64,000 nt of DNA from Ipomoea triloba (GCF_003576645.1 NC_044923.1:8679491-8743490); one strand, 5' to 3'. Shown: positions 46,900 through 59,025, counted from the stretch's first letter. Notes: generated from the letters alone by a model not told the origin. Program-made: numbers and translations.

Positions 46900-49800
46900 C
46901 CTCGCCAATAATTTATACCTTCAAGAGCAAAGAGGTTCCTTCCACGGAAAGGCTCTTCTGAAATTAAGAGCAAAGAGGTAGTCTTCCACGAACAGGTAAG
47001 CTTCTTTTTTTTTTTTATCATTAATCTGCAAAATTGTAGAAATTTAGATTAGTTTTCATTCTACAAGAGATAAGAACGTAAATCTATATTTCAAATGGTA
47101 ACTTTTCATATTAACAGGGCACTGTCATATATCAAAAGATATTGTACCCAAATACATTAAAAGTTCATGTCCAGATTTGTAGAACAGAAGGGAGACATCT
47201 TACAGGATTAAATGATTTGCTTTCTATTCTTATTGTATTTTTTTTTTTTTTGCAGGAATCAAGCTATGTAACAGAGTAGTTTGTACAAGCTGTTTTTAAG
47301 TGCTCTCCCTTCTGTTCACTGTCCCTGAAGTATGTTTTTAGGGTTATATTATATCATATATGTGTGAATTTTTTATATTCTTTTTGTATTTTTTTTTTGC
47401 AGGAATCAAGCTATGTAACAGAGTAGTATGTACCAGCTGATATGTTGAAGGTTATCTTTATCTTCCACAAAAAAAAAGACTATCCAGTAAAGGTCCATTG
47501 TTTGTATCAGTTTTTTTCTTTGAGTTAAGTCCATTGTTCATATTACATGAACTACTGAAAATATGAATATGTTCCTGATTTTTTTCTTTATGTTAAGTCC
47601 AATGTTCATATAACATGGACTATGTAGTTTGTATTTTAAGGTCATCAAGACTGTCTAACAAAGTAACATTTACCAGGTTTTGTTTCTTTAACTGTGCAGT
47701 TTAAGAAAAAGTTGTGGTACTTCTTCTAATCAAATGTTATTGTGATAGCTTTAAGTTTAAGAAAAAGTTGTGGTACTTCTCTTAATCAAATGTCATTGTG
47801 ATAGCTTTTAAAAAATGAAACCAGTAAAAAACACACTAATTCTCAAACTTCCATTAAAGCTAACCACAAACATAAAACTGGAAAGGCATGATAGATGAAT
47901 ATATAAGATATAATTTAAGTGCAAAGAGCACATACCTACAGAATGTGGGAATGCTGTTATATTCACCCTGCAAGATGCCATTAAAAATGTTTTCAGTGAA
48001 TGTGAAATGGATGATGTTATCAGTGAATGTGAATGTGAATGTATCAGTGAATGTGAAAATATTTTGTTTGAGTGGTAAGTGACTAAACCAAAATTACAAC
48101 TTAACTCAGATATATTTAGAATCCATTGTCGGGTAGATTTTGTTTGAGTTTTTTTGCAGGAATGGGTCTAAAGTAGAGGACCTTACACGTCAGTTAGAGT
48201 GGGACAAAGTTAGGACTCATGTATGCTGGCAAGAATCTCAAGAAGAATTTTTTTTTCAGGAATGGATCTTCTAAGGTTGATGACCTTACAAATCAGTGGA
48301 TCTCAAGAAGAAAACATGCTCAAACTGACATGAAGACCAAGCAAAGGCTATCCTTTCATAGGCTAGGTCACAAGTTCACACAGTGAAAGGACCTATGCTA
48401 AAATTGACATGTTGTCTATTTAACATGTACATAGGTTACCCTTAGTTCTCTAAGTCATAGCAGGAATGAAATTCTATTACATTTATGATTGGTAGATACC
48501 CTACAGATTAAAACAAGCATATATCATGTGGCTAAAATCACAAAATGTAAGCAAACATTGGGGAGTTACAATCACTTACAGTAGCTATACTGCCCAGGAT
48601 GGTATCTGGGAGGATGAGTCCTTTGAAACTTAAAAGGCTGAACAATAATAGTGGACAAGAGTTAGTTAATCACATTGAAATTTGTAGATCTTAAAAAAAA
48701 AACAAAATTTCATGAAAATGTATTCTCCATATTGCTAAAATCTACATACTTAGGAATTAGGATACCATAATGAAATATGGAATTTCAAGTCTAAGCAAAC
48801 ACACTTGAAGATTGAATCAAACTATCAGTAAAGCTATTAGTCAGTCAAGCAAACTGCCTGGGACTGCAGATCAAAGATTTGGTTGGAGTGATTATGCTAT
48901 TCAGTTCCCAATCAGTCCCCAAGCAAGTGATTATGCTATTCAGTCCCCAAGCAAGGAAAGAGCAGTTCGTGAACCTTCGTAAGGCATTTCCAGTGCTAGG
49001 GATTAATATTGACCAACAGTTGGTCACAACATTTCCCTTGCAACTAAGTGCTGGTGATGCTGATTTTCTGATTTTCTTGAGGTAAATATAGGATGTATTT
49101 CATTGTCTAAAGAACTATTAAAATAATATAACTATTACTGCATTATAGGGTTTTTTAAGTGATGAAGGACAACCCACTCTGGCAGTGACCAAACCGGGAG
49201 ATGGGCGGTGCTTGCTAGATGAATTCTCTTCAACCCATAGTTTCAAGAAAGTAAAGTAGACTTGGCTAAAGTGCATTGTGAAACTAGATTAGTGTGTGTA
49301 TTGAAAGAAATTGAATTTCAGTAAATGAAAATATAGGGTTCTCTTGACTCCTCTAAACTACACAGCAATTGCAATCATAGTGAAAGAAATTGCAATCTCA
49401 GTTTTGATTTTTCTAGAATTTAAAAAATATAGGGTTCTCTTGACTCCTCTAAACTACACAGCAGAGAAAATGAATTTCAGTAAATGAAAATATGTAAAAA
49501 GTAGGAATTAGAGTTATATTTAGAGTATAATAGATCATTGACAAAACTCTACCTATCTTAGGACTTGTGCAGATCCATCTTTTCTCTCTTTTCTCTTTTC
49601 TGATTATTGTTTAGATACTCCATATCTAACTGCATGCTATAGATTGTGTCTATTCTGATTTAGTATCTTTGATGTTCTTTCCGTCGCAGCAGATGGAGAG
49701 GAAGAAGTCGGAGGGGAACTGGGGAAGAGATAATTGGAGACGGAATGAAATGGTGGAAATTGTGTGGGTTCAAACGGGTTGTGGGTTATCTATACTTGGG

Positions 49801-50300
49801 CTGTAGCTGGATATTGGCCTGCTCACAAAAATTGGGACAAAACTCTACATTATTATTATTGTTATTATTATAATTATAATAAATTTTATATTACATTATT
49901 CAACTACTAAGTATTTTTTGAATAATTTTTTTGAGTTTAATGTTTTTTACCTTAATATAATAAATTAATTGACATATTGTTTTTACTTTTGTAGAGAATT
50001 TAGTCATTGTCTACTAATTAAATTTCTATACAATAAATTGAAGCCATTACAACGGAGTCGAGAAATCTCAAATTTTTTCAAAGAAAATTCATTTTTATAC
50101 ATGGTCAATAGTATGTGATTCTATTTAGAGTTAGCAACGGTAAGAGTCCCGAACTAATGTTGTCTACAAAGAAGTTTTTAGCAGTTTGTAACTATAATTT
50201 GTAAATTTTAATTTTAATGTTTATGCTTTTTGTAATATTTATATCGAATATATTTTAATGTATTTGTAATACATGAACTAAATTTAGGTTTATATTAAAT
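46900..50300. other. Spacer with several short direct duplications
   Basis: Duplications: GCAGGAATCAAGCTATGTAA (47255 and 47399), AAGAAAAAGTTGTGGTACTT (47703 and 47759, a tandem unit of about 56 bp), GGGTTCTCTTGACTCCTCTA (49336 and 49432) and TGCAGGAATGG/TCAGGAATGG followed by GACCTTAC (48155 and 48258). Many copies begin with an acceptor-like TTTTTGCAG. No reading frame of weight is present; transcribed non-coding sequence or a shredded gene is possible. I assign no gene. Confidence 0.4.
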
Positions 50301-50329
50301 TGTATATTTTTTACTTAATAGTAATATTA

Positions 50330-50691
50330 ATCCTGTGCATCGCACGAGTAGCATATTAGTGTCAATTGTACGTTGATGTTTATAAGGTTACCAATCCAAT
50401 TGGGTTGAAAATATTAATATGTCGTGACTCAAATACCACCGTTAGTACTTTAGGTACTAATGTTGTTTATCATGAAATTTTTAATAATGGGTAAATTCAA
50501 TTTACTTTTTATTAATTAATAATAATAAGTTTTGGTTTTTAATTTAATTTAAAATTCATATATCTACTTATTATATTTAAATTAGGTCTATCATAAAGAA
50601 CTTAAAGTAATTATAATAATACTTATCTCATTATAACACAATAACAATATTTCTAATATTTAGTCCGTACATCGCACGGGTCCAATACTAG
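50330..50691 (+). mobile_element. Helitron-type 3' termini
   Basis: At 50665-50679 CCGTACATCGCACGG forms a hairpin, followed by GTCCAATACTAG and then T, matching the Helitron 3' end pattern. About 330 bp upstream a degenerate version reads CTGTGCATCGCACGAG then ATATTAGT. The same CATCGCACGG core ends the minus-strand element at 22.1 kb. Immediately after CTAG, TATATAAAAAAGCTAG and then CAAATCCCGCCCAAAATC resemble a Helitron 5' start. No 5' boundary is firm. Confidence 0.45.
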
Positions 50692-50959
50692 TATATAAAA
50701 AAGCTAGATGTTTTTTGTCAAAATTTTTGGCTCCAAATCCCGCCCAAAATCTGCCTTACAAGTCTATTGGCTTCTACAAAGACAGGACCAAAATATTAAA
50801 TGTCAGGTTAATTAAATATGGAAATGGTTGATATGCCCAAGGTGATTAAATGTTTTAATGCTTAGTTAGCCGATTGGTTTTCCAAGATAAAAGAGTTGCC
50901 CGATTGCCTTTCCAATATAACAGCTAGTATACAATCATTTTTATATAAGAAATAATCTT

Positions 50960-52545
50960 AAAAGATTCATACACAAGGGTATCCACTGGCTCTCTTGGTC
51001 ACGTCTGGCAGTCCCGAAGAGTTGTGGCGAGATGGGTTTTAAGCGTCTTCGACAATTCAACATAGCTTTACTTGCGAAACAAGGGTGGCGCTTATTGGTA
51101 AATCCTAATACTCTTGTCAGTAGGCTTTTAAAGGCTCGGTATTTTCCCAAGGTGAATTTTCTTGATGCAACTCTTGGAAATAATCCTAGTTACATCTGGC
51201 GTAGTATCCTTGCTGGTCAGGGTGTTCTCCGCGAAGGTATTGCACGTAGAATTGGTGATGGCAAGGACTCTTCTGTGTGGGGATGCCCTTTGTTAGCTGA
51301 TAAAGCCAATCCATTTATTCAGACTGCATGCATTGAGCAACTTAGAGAAGCACGTGTCTGTAACCTCATGGATGACTATAGAAAATGGGATATTCACTTG
51401 CTTCGTGATATTTTCGACGAACATGACGTGGAAAGAATATTGAGAACATCTATTGCTAATCATTTTCCTGATGCATGGTATTGGAAGGATGATCTAAATG
51501 GTCAATATACAGTTAATCTGGGATATAAACGCCAGCTTCGTGGAGTGACCTTGCAAGAGCCTGGACTGTTTTTTACTAATTGGAAACATTTATGGAAGCT
51601 CAAAATCCCTCCTAACATTCGAAATTTCCTATGGAGATGCATCAGAAATATCCTCCCGGTTCGAGAGACGTTGTGTGCACGTGGAGTTGAAGCTGAGGGC
51701 GGTTGTTGTCTTTGCAATGCAGCACCAGAGTCTGCTCTTCACTTATTTTGTGAATGCACCATGGTTTTTTCTCTATGGTTTGGTCTGCATGATTTTCTAA
51801 GAGGATCCATGTTAAATGTGATTGAGAGGTTCATACAAAATGTAGACACATTCAAGGCTGTGGAAATGGCTGCTCGATTATGGGTTATCTAGTCTGCTCG
51901 AAATGATAGGCTTTGGAATAGGTGTGGAGTTTAGAGGATCTTAGAAGAGCCGTTGAAAGTTTTCTCCATGACTGGAAACTTGCTTATTCCCCTTCTGAAA
52001 ATATGTCTCAGGTTCATTCGGTTGCTTCACCTGCAGTTTGGCATCTACCTCCGGAGGGCTGTGTTAAGTGCAATATAGATGTGTCACTGCGTGAGTCTTC
52101 GATGCGTTATGACGCCGTTCTTCGAAATCATCAAGGACAGTTTGTGGCAACGCTAAGTGGAAGATTGTTTTGTGATAGAGATCCCAATCTAGTTGAATCC
52201 ATTGCAGTTAAGGAAGCGTTAACGTGGCTCAAGGATCGTGGTACAGAGATCGTCATTGTGGAAACTGATTGTCTGAATTTTTGTAATAATTTTAATTCTG
52301 CTAAACTTGATTTTTCTTATGTTGGCATCATTATTAAGCAATGTCGTATCATTGCTAGGGACATTGGCATCATTTCGGTTCGCCATGTCAAGAGATTAGC
52401 GAATCGGTAACTCATGAATTGGCACGGGCGACCGGTTCTTCTTCTGTTCTCGGGGTTTGGAATTCCACCCCACCTACTTGTATTTCGGTTGTCTTCGATA
52501 ATTAATATGAGTTTTTGCTTTGGTTAAAAACAAAAAAAAAAAGTA
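50960..52545 (+). mobile_element. 5'-truncated, dead L1-type LINE
   Basis: The 3' part of a plant L1 ORF2. It enters within IHKGIHWLSWSRLAVPKSCG and continues GEMGFKRLRQFNIALLAKQG. A zinc-knuckle/zf-RVT segment follows (FLWRCIRNILPVRETLCARG, CCLCNAAPESALHLFCEC). A TAG replaces the Trp expected in WVI*SARNDRLWN, and a frame change leads to an RNase H domain (VKCNIDVSLRESSMRYDAVL, VETDCLNF, VRHVKRLANR). A further one-base shift precedes THELARATGSS. The element ends in AATTAA, ATATGAGTTTTTGCTTTGG and a poly-A tail at about 52530. It cannot mobilise itself. Confidence 0.9.
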
Positions 52546-52880
52546 AATATGGGTTGTTTAACCAAGTCAAATAATTAGTAGTGATTAAATAAGTTAAAAT
52601 TGACTTATATATGAATAGGTACTACATTTTTTTTTAATTGAACAGATACTACATTGTAACAACAAATGTTACCTTAAACTGCATTATCCTAAAAGTAGAG
52701 ATACATTTGTATTTTCCTATTTTTATTATTCCTCTCAAGTCTTAGTAAAGTACGTAATCGAAGATTTCATTGAAATCACGACAGAACTCATCTTCGAACT
52801 CCCTCCACACATTCACCATCAACCTTATCTCCATTGCCACCTCCACAAAAGTTCATCAAATTTCCATTCCCATTCTCAAA

Positions 52881-52976
52881 ATGCCTTCTTTTCCTAGATT
52901 TCCGCCACCATTTCTCTCCCACCACCGCCACCGCTATCGCCGCCGCAAATGGCCACTAAACTTGTCTACTCTCTAA
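52881..52976 (+). promoter_or_regulatory. Overlapping upstream open reading frame of PGRL1
   Basis: ATG at 52881 opens a 31-codon frame (MPSFPRFPPPFLSHHRHRYR...) that ends at 52974-52976, past the PGRL1 start at 52949, in another frame. If transcription starts upstream of 52881, ribosomes using it could not reinitiate at the PGRL1 ATG, so it would lower translation. Confidence 0.4.
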
Positions 52977-55900
52977 CCACTCCCCGGTTTCTTCATGCGT
53001 CGTTTAAAAGACCATTCATTTCTGCGCCTTCCGCTTCTTTGCCTTCTGCGTCTAGGCTCCCGTTCATTGATTTTGCTGGAAGGAAGATCGCCGTTCGGCG
53101 GAGGTTTTTGGTTCTATGCCCTAAGGCTACTACCGATCAGCCAGGTAGCAGCTTTTGCTATAAGACCAATACTCTTTTTTTAATTATTTTTTTTGGTTTT
53201 TACAGTAACATTGATTTAAATAGAACTCCCTAATCGATCATAATGTTAAGGAGTATAAGAACAATATTTGACATCAATGAATAAGCATTTCGACTTTGCT
53301 GGAATTAATTTGCATTCAGTAATCTCCTTGGTGCTATTCTTTGCATAAATAATTCAATTATTGTTCTCGTTTGTATGGAAAGAAGTGGGGTAATTTTGTT
53401 TTGTAATATGAAGCTGATCATGTGGGGAAACATGAACCGGTAAAGTTCAAAACTTTAGAATTACCAAGTTGCAGATTTTCAGGTAGATGATATTTTCGTT
53501 TGGTCTACTGAAACTATATGAGAACAATGATTCTGGGAATGGTCTTATTATTGATCAATCCATTGTATTTAGGGTCACACTTGTGTGAGACCAAAACGTA
53601 ATACTTTTAAATCTAAATGTAAAGTATTGTATTTTCCCTCAAAAGTATTACATTTACCGTTATAAATAACAAAAATTTTATTCTGATTAGTATTACATTT
53701 GAACATATAAGTATGATTATTTGTGGGTATAAGTATTACATTTGCATTTTGACCCGACCCGTCTCACAGTGAGACGGTCTCACACAAGTTTTTGCCTTGT
53801 ATTTAAAGTTTAGGAAGATATGTATTTCTAAGGATACAAAGAGTCCTCACCAGGGGTGATATATTCTCATGGGAGAAGAAATTCTAGTGTGCTTCAAATT
53901 CAAAGTCCTAATACTCTGTTCTTCCATTTTCCATATTCCATTTACACCATATGTGATTTGAACTTAAGAAATGGCTAGTGGGATTATATATTTTTTCCCA
54001 GTTTTAGTTGTTTTTATGGTTTTCGGGTTTAGGGATTAGTGATGTCCACAAAGTGAGTATTTCACAACTAATAGGCTTCAAGTATGATGTAGCTTTGGTG
54101 TTGTTTTGTAAAGGATGCGGGTATTACAATTATGATTTATGTTATGGATTGCGAATAATCCATAATCAACTCCAAGTTGCTTTATGGATTAAATGAGCTA
54201 GCAAATGTTGTACAGTTTGTAATCCATTATCTTATCAAGACATAGAATGTAGATTATTAAGTTATAATCTCAGTAAATGGATTAGCAAGCTTTACCAAAC
54301 TCCACACTTTTGTGCTCTAGTTCTAGTTCAGGAAGATTATGTCTAAGAAGTGACCGAAAACCAATCACTGAGAAGGATGTTAGTTAGGGCCCGAATGTAC
54401 TTTGAGAAATTGTTCGCCATTTTGACTGCACCACTAGTGTTTACAAATGCAATCAGTAAGGTTGGCTTTCGTTTCAGGTCAGGTCCAGGAAGATGAAGTT
54501 GAAGAAGACAGTAAGATCTTACCCTATTGCAACATAGACAGGAAAGAGAAGAAGTCTCTGGGTGAGATGGAACAAGATTTTCTTCAAGCATTACAAGTAT
54601 GTACAAGCAAAGTCTTTATTTCTCTTTAACATATATTTTTTCATTTCACTTTGGCATAATTGTTTGACTTTTATTATCGCCTCAATGCTATAGGCATTCT
54701 ATTATGAAGGAAAGGCTATCATGTCAAATGAAGAGTTTGATAACCTCAAGGAAGAGTTAATGTGGGAAGGGAGCAGTGTTGTCATGCTAAGTACGTAAGA
54801 ATTTTCTATTCAGGAAAATGTTTTGCCTTCAATATCGTTACATACAGATCATCTAATGCTGATTTATAACTTCAATTTGTCCAAATTTCAGGTGCTGATG
54901 AACAGAGATTTTTGGAAGCTTCTATGGCATATGTTGCAGGGACACCGATTATGTCGGATGAAGAGTTTGACAAACTAAAGATGAAACTTAAGGTACCGGG
55001 AGAAGTCAGATTCTGATTATAAAATCCTAGAAAATAACTTCAAACCCAAAAACGCTGAGAAATTTGACATTAGATAGTCTAGAAAAGAAAATTTGAATGA
55101 GAAAGAGCCATCTCACCAAACCAGTACACGTTGAGCATTCCAGTCTTTGTTTTGTTTTTTATTTAATTGTTTAATGAAAGGTGCTGATGTAATGCGAAAT
55201 TAGAATTTAATCTAGTACTGCAAGTTAGGTTTTTATTCCTATTATACTGTTATAACTTCTCATCTTTTATATTCCTTCTAGATGGATGGTAGTGATATTG
55301 TGGTTGAAGGTCCACGTTGCAGTCTTCGCAGTAGGAAGGTCTGTAAGTTATTCTTCTGTAGGCTATGTGCAAATTCTGTAGTGTTGATTCAAGAACTTAT
55401 TTTCCAGTTCTAACTTGAGTTGGTAACAAATTCTTTTAATTGACTGATATGACTTTCTGCAGGTTTACAGTGACCTCTCGGTTGACTATCTGAAGATGTT
55501 CTTACTTAATGTTCCTGCTGCTGTTGTAGCGCTGGGATTGTGAGTCTTTTTTTAAACTACCTTTTCTTAGTCGGTCTCTGCTGGATTTCTGTTCTACTAA
55601 TAATAATACGCATCATTTGAACATTATTTTTTCCTATGCCATGCTAGGTTTTTCTTCCTTGATGACTTGACTGGATTCGAAATCACTTACCTTTTGGAGG
55701 TATATATTTCAATGCTACTAGTTGTGTTACGTTTGGTTATTTTCTCAATCTTTACAGTGGTGTTATATTCCTAGCATCTTTCAAGTGCATGTAATAAGCA
55801 CGGGCGCATTGTGAACTATATATTATTATCAGATTAAAACTTCTAGTGTTATAGCTATCGAACCCCTTAGTCACATTGTGCTTTTGTCTACTATTTCCTC

Positions 55901-56902
55901 ATTCCAAAGCGCATTTTACTATCTTGTATATTCCTTAATAACTGATGCATTTTACTATCTTGCGTATTCCTTCCTCATTCTATTTTTTTTTTTTTTTTGC
56001 AGCTTCCAGAGCCATTCAGTTTCATCTTCACGTGGTTTGCGGCTTTGCCTTTCATTCTGTGGCTATCTTTTTCAATCACGGGATTCATTGTCAAAGATTT
56101 CCTGATTTTAAAGGTAAGATTTTGTCATGACATTACTGGGGTGGGCCTTACTTGATGTTTCCTGAAGGGAGTGAATACATGTGTATCTCATCTGACACCC
56201 TTGCCAAACCAATTAGGAAGAAGATAAGAAAACAAAAGGACATCTTAACAGTAGAGCTTAAATTGTATACGAAAACAGTAACTTAGGGTGTGTTTGGTTC
56301 GCACATGGGAATCAGAATCGGTATGGGTATCAAATACTTGGTAAGGGTAATGGGTTTTGGTGAAAGTATTTTGCATGTTTGGTAGTAGGGTGGAATGGGA
56401 ATGATTATTAATAGTTGGGGAAGAAAGGTGGAAGGGAAATGAGGTTGACCTTATTTTATTAGGGTATGGGTTTTCAAATTAATGCGGTATTCCAAACCCA
56501 TAGTAGTATTCTAAAAACTTATCAACCAAACAATAACAATCACTTTGATACCCATACCTTATGCCTAAACCCACCAACCATACACACCCTATTTTTTCAT
56601 CTAGTTCTCGCTAACAAGTTGAAGCTATACTTTCAGGGTCCCTGTCCTAACTGTGGTACGGAAAACACTTCATTTTTTGGTACCATATTGTCAGTATCTA
56701 GCGGTGGTTCCAGCAACACTGTGAAATGCACAAAGTAAGTTTTAAATCCTGTGCTGTAATCTTAAGGCCATGCATTTTGTTAGAACAAGAAAAGAGTTCT
56801 TAATATTTTGACCCTCGGTCTATTCTCCTCAGTTGTGGGACAGACATGGTATATGATTCAAGCACGCGTTTGATTACATTGCCTGAAGGAAGTAGCGCAT
56901 GA
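52949..56902 (+). CDS. PGRL1: PGR5-like protein 1 (PGRL1), thylakoid cyclic electron flow
   Basis: PGRL1 works with PGR5 in antimycin A-sensitive cyclic electron flow around photosystem I in thylakoids. Ten coding exons join in frame to 325 residues: 52949-53144, 54478-54596, 54694-54790, 54892-54992, 55282-55338, 55463-55539, 55648-55699, 56003-56113, 56637-56734 and 56833-56902. A Ser/Arg-rich transit peptide (about residues 1-60) precedes a stromal domain (GEMEQDFLQALQ, YYEGKAIMSNEEFDNLKEEL, DEQRFLEASMAYVAGTPIMS). Two membrane spans follow (about 202-223 and 239-262), with LDDLTGFEITYLLELPEP between them. The six redox Cys are present: 83, 184, 273, 276 (CPNCG), 301 and 304 (CTNCG). Length matches the family. 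Introns 1 and 8 carry repeats, and the 3' UTR appears spliced. All sites look functional. Confidence 0.95.
53570..53800. repeat. Partial copy of the GAGACCGTCTCAC element in PGRL1 intron 1
   Basis: It shares AAGTATTGTATTTTCCCTC, AAAATTTTATTC, GACCCGACCCGTCTCAC and GTGAGACGGTCTCACACAAG with 29449-29895, and ends in the same CAAGTTTTTGCC. It is mainly the right half plus a short left end (TTGTGTGAGACC). Confidence 0.75.
54090..54310. repeat. MITE-like repeat in PGRL1 intron 1
   Basis: The region has GGTGTTGTTTTGTAAAGGATG at one side and GCAAGCTTTACCAAACTCC at the other, with inverted ATAATCCATAATC-type sequence between. Ends are diverged; the assignment is tentative. Confidence 0.35.
56286..56591. 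repeat. MITE in PGRL1 intron 8
   Basis: It begins AGGGTGTGTTTGGTTCGCAC and ends CCAACCATACACACCCT, inverted ends of about 15-20 bp, with TA at each border. The interior has inverted AATGGGAATGATTA/ATCACTTTGATACCC blocks. It lies in an intron and spares the splice sites. Confidence 0.7.
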
Positions 56903-57059
56903 GAAAGGTACTTATCCTCCCTACCCCATTCGTCTCTGAATGGTGATCATTTTCAAGTATTAACAAACACAAAATAGTGTGACAAGGTTTGTCCTTATCT
57001 GATAGATTGTGTCATGTAAAATTTATAATCCTAGGCTTGCATTATATTCTTTTTTTGGG

Positions 57060-57240
57060 TGACGAGAGAAACCCGCAACAACTACCTGAGGGGCGTGCAT
57101 TAGATAAAGCCCACCTTGTGACCCTAGCCGGCAAAGGACTACAAGGAGGTAAACTGACCTAAGTTGCCCATAGCTGACTGGCTCAAACCAAGGGGATGGG
57201 ATTTGAATTCATGACCTTGTGATTACAAGTTTGTATTCTT
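57060..57240. repeat. Dispersed SINE-like repeat
   Basis: The phrases GGTGACGAGAGAAACCCGCA, TTGTGACCCTAGCCGGCAA and GGATTTGAATTCATGACCTT form a series partly repeated at 61985-62060 (GGCGAGAAACCTATAG, CTTTGTGACC). The last phrase resembles a mutated box B. It falls in the inferred 3' UTR intron of PGRL1. Confidence 0.5.
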
Positions 57241-57585
57241 AGTCATCTTGGCTGGGGTTATAACCGGCTTACTTTATATTTTGTATCCTCCTAATGTGGC
57301 AATTAACATTATCATCTGTGCTCATCACCAATCAACTTCATATTCTAGTTGTACTACATGTTCATTGACTTAACAAATGAACATCAAAGTTAGTTGTTAG
57401 CTAATTTGGGGCACATGCATTTATTCGGAAGCCTGGTGTTTGATATACTTATGCTTGCGTAGGTTTTACATATACTTATGCTTGCGTAGGTTTTACAGTT
57501 GTTGATAAGATATATATGAATAATATGATCAATGAATGTATTTCTTACGCATTAACGTGCGATACATGATGTGGTTCTTGTGCAG

Positions 57586-57790
57586 ATATCGGGAAAATAG
57601 ATAGCAGAAGCCCGAGTTGCTCGCATGATAGACCAGATTATGTATTTGGATCAATATATGAGATGACAAATAACTGGTGTCTGAGATGTTAGAGACTGTT
57701 ATATGGTTTGTATGTGAATGTGTAGCTATATCATGTATATTCTTCAATCATAACTAAAGAGATGGAAAAATCTCGTAGCTCAAATTTATA
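57586..57790 (+). other. PGRL1: Probable last (untranslated) exon of PGRL1
   Basis: Five bases after the PGRL1 stop there is GAAAG/GTACTT (donor at 56908). A good acceptor, TTCTTGTGCAG, ends at 57585, followed by GC-richer sequence (ATATCGGGAAAATAGATAGC). AATATAAAAT near 57792 could aid polyadenylation. This is inferred from signals only. Confidence 0.4.
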
Positions 57791-57811
57791 AATATAAAAT
57801 GTTTGGTGTGT

Positions 57812-57905
57812 ACTTTTTTTTTTCCTGCCCCATGAAAGCTCGAACCCATGACCTTCTATCTGAGAAAGTCACTTTGTGTTACTAGACTTCAAAGGTCATT
57901 AGGTA
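57812..57905 (-). mobile_element. SINE remnant
   Basis: On the minus strand: AATGACCTTTGAAGTCTAGTAACACAAAG (box A-like TCTAGTAAC), then AGGTCATGGGTTCGAGCTTTC (box B GGTTCGAGC), then a poly-A-like end (poly-T at 57814 on the plus strand). Confidence 0.55.
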
Positions 57906-57920
57906 TGTGGTTTGTACTTA

Positions 57921-58901
57921 TATTGTAGTTGAGTGAATTCTCGCAATGGTCCTCCGAATTGCGATTTTTCAAAATTGGTCATCGTCTTTTAATTTGGATA
58001 AAATAGACCCTTGGTTATCAAAATCCTTTCAATGTTGGTCCTCCGATCACATAGATCGTTATTTGGACATCAAAATAAGGGGTAAAATCGTCATTTTGGC
58101 TAATTGTCTTCTTCCTCTTCGTTCCGTTATAACTTCCAGCAATTACAGTAGTCATGTCAAAACGACGTCGAATCGGTGGTTCTTGACAGTTTCGCACTGC
58201 CTTCGCTGCCGCCTCCAACGGCGATTATAGCCCTCAAAAGCTATGGTCAACCTCATCCAGTCGCATGATCCTCACTGCCATACGTTTTCGGCGGCGGAGG
58301 TGCTACACAACAGAAGCATACTGATGTTGTTTCCAAATCCACCATGGAGCGGAAGCCCAGCTATCGCCATCAGAATCAAAGATCTGAATGCGAATCAAAA
58401 ATTTCTGGATCTGATAAGCTCTCAGACCTTCTCCGGCTGTTGGAGAATTCAGAGCATGAGGAGGATACGGAGGAGGTGCGACGGAAGGTCGAGGCATTGG
58501 AGTGGTTGAAGGGCGTGACGAAGCGGCTGCTGAGCAATGAGGTCGACGTCGAAGCAGCGAGGTCCACTTCAGGCATTGCTGCTCCTTTCTCTTTGTCATC
58601 CGCCATCGCTATTGCCTCCTCCCTCTCTCCCTAAACAAGTATAGGAAGGAGTAGGTATAAACCTAGGTTTCTTTTCCCGCCACAAAAGCTTTGTGCCGGT
58701 CTGCAATAAGAGAAAATGAGAGTAAATGACCCTTTTAACCCCTTCGCTAATGCCTATTTAACTGGTGGTTCACGGAAGGACCAATGGTGGAACAAATCTG
58801 ATAGTCAAGTGTCTATTTTGTCCAAATTAAAAGACGATGATCAATTTTAGAAAAATCACAATAGTCGGAGGACCATCGCTGAAATTAACTCTATTGTAGT
58901 T
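57921..58901. mobile_element. Pack-MULE 2, same family as Pack-MULE 1
   Basis: The element proper is 57931-58891 (961 bp). It starts GAGTGAATTCTCGCAATGGT; the inverted right end starts GAGTTAATTTCAGCGATGGT. The TIRs continue through TTTTCAAAATTGGTCATCGT and TTTTAATTTGGATAAAATAG, as in Pack-MULE 1. TATTGTAGTT flanks both sides exactly (57921-57930, 58892-58901). The GC-rich interior differs from that of Pack-MULE 1. Confidence 0.88.
58344..58634 (+). pseudogene. Captured coding-like fragment in Pack-MULE 2
   Basis: A 96-codon frame, ATG to TAA, with an acidic/basic helical section (LSDLLRLLENSEHEEDTEEV, RRKVEALEWLKGVTKRLLSN) that resembles ARM-repeat/U-box-type helices only weakly, followed by a Ser/Ala-rich tail. 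It is much GC-richer than the flanks and lies inside the transposon, so it was probably captured from a host gene. I cannot name the donor gene. Whether the chimeric frame is expressed is unknown. Confidence 0.5.
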
Positions 58902-59025
58902 ATTTGGATTCATGATTGGGATATGATAAATCTTGAGCTTTCTTGATAGTTAAACAATTGTTGTCAGAACAAAGCAAATTTTGACCTTTAATTTTACAGT
59001 TTTTATTCCATCATTTGGTTTAACT

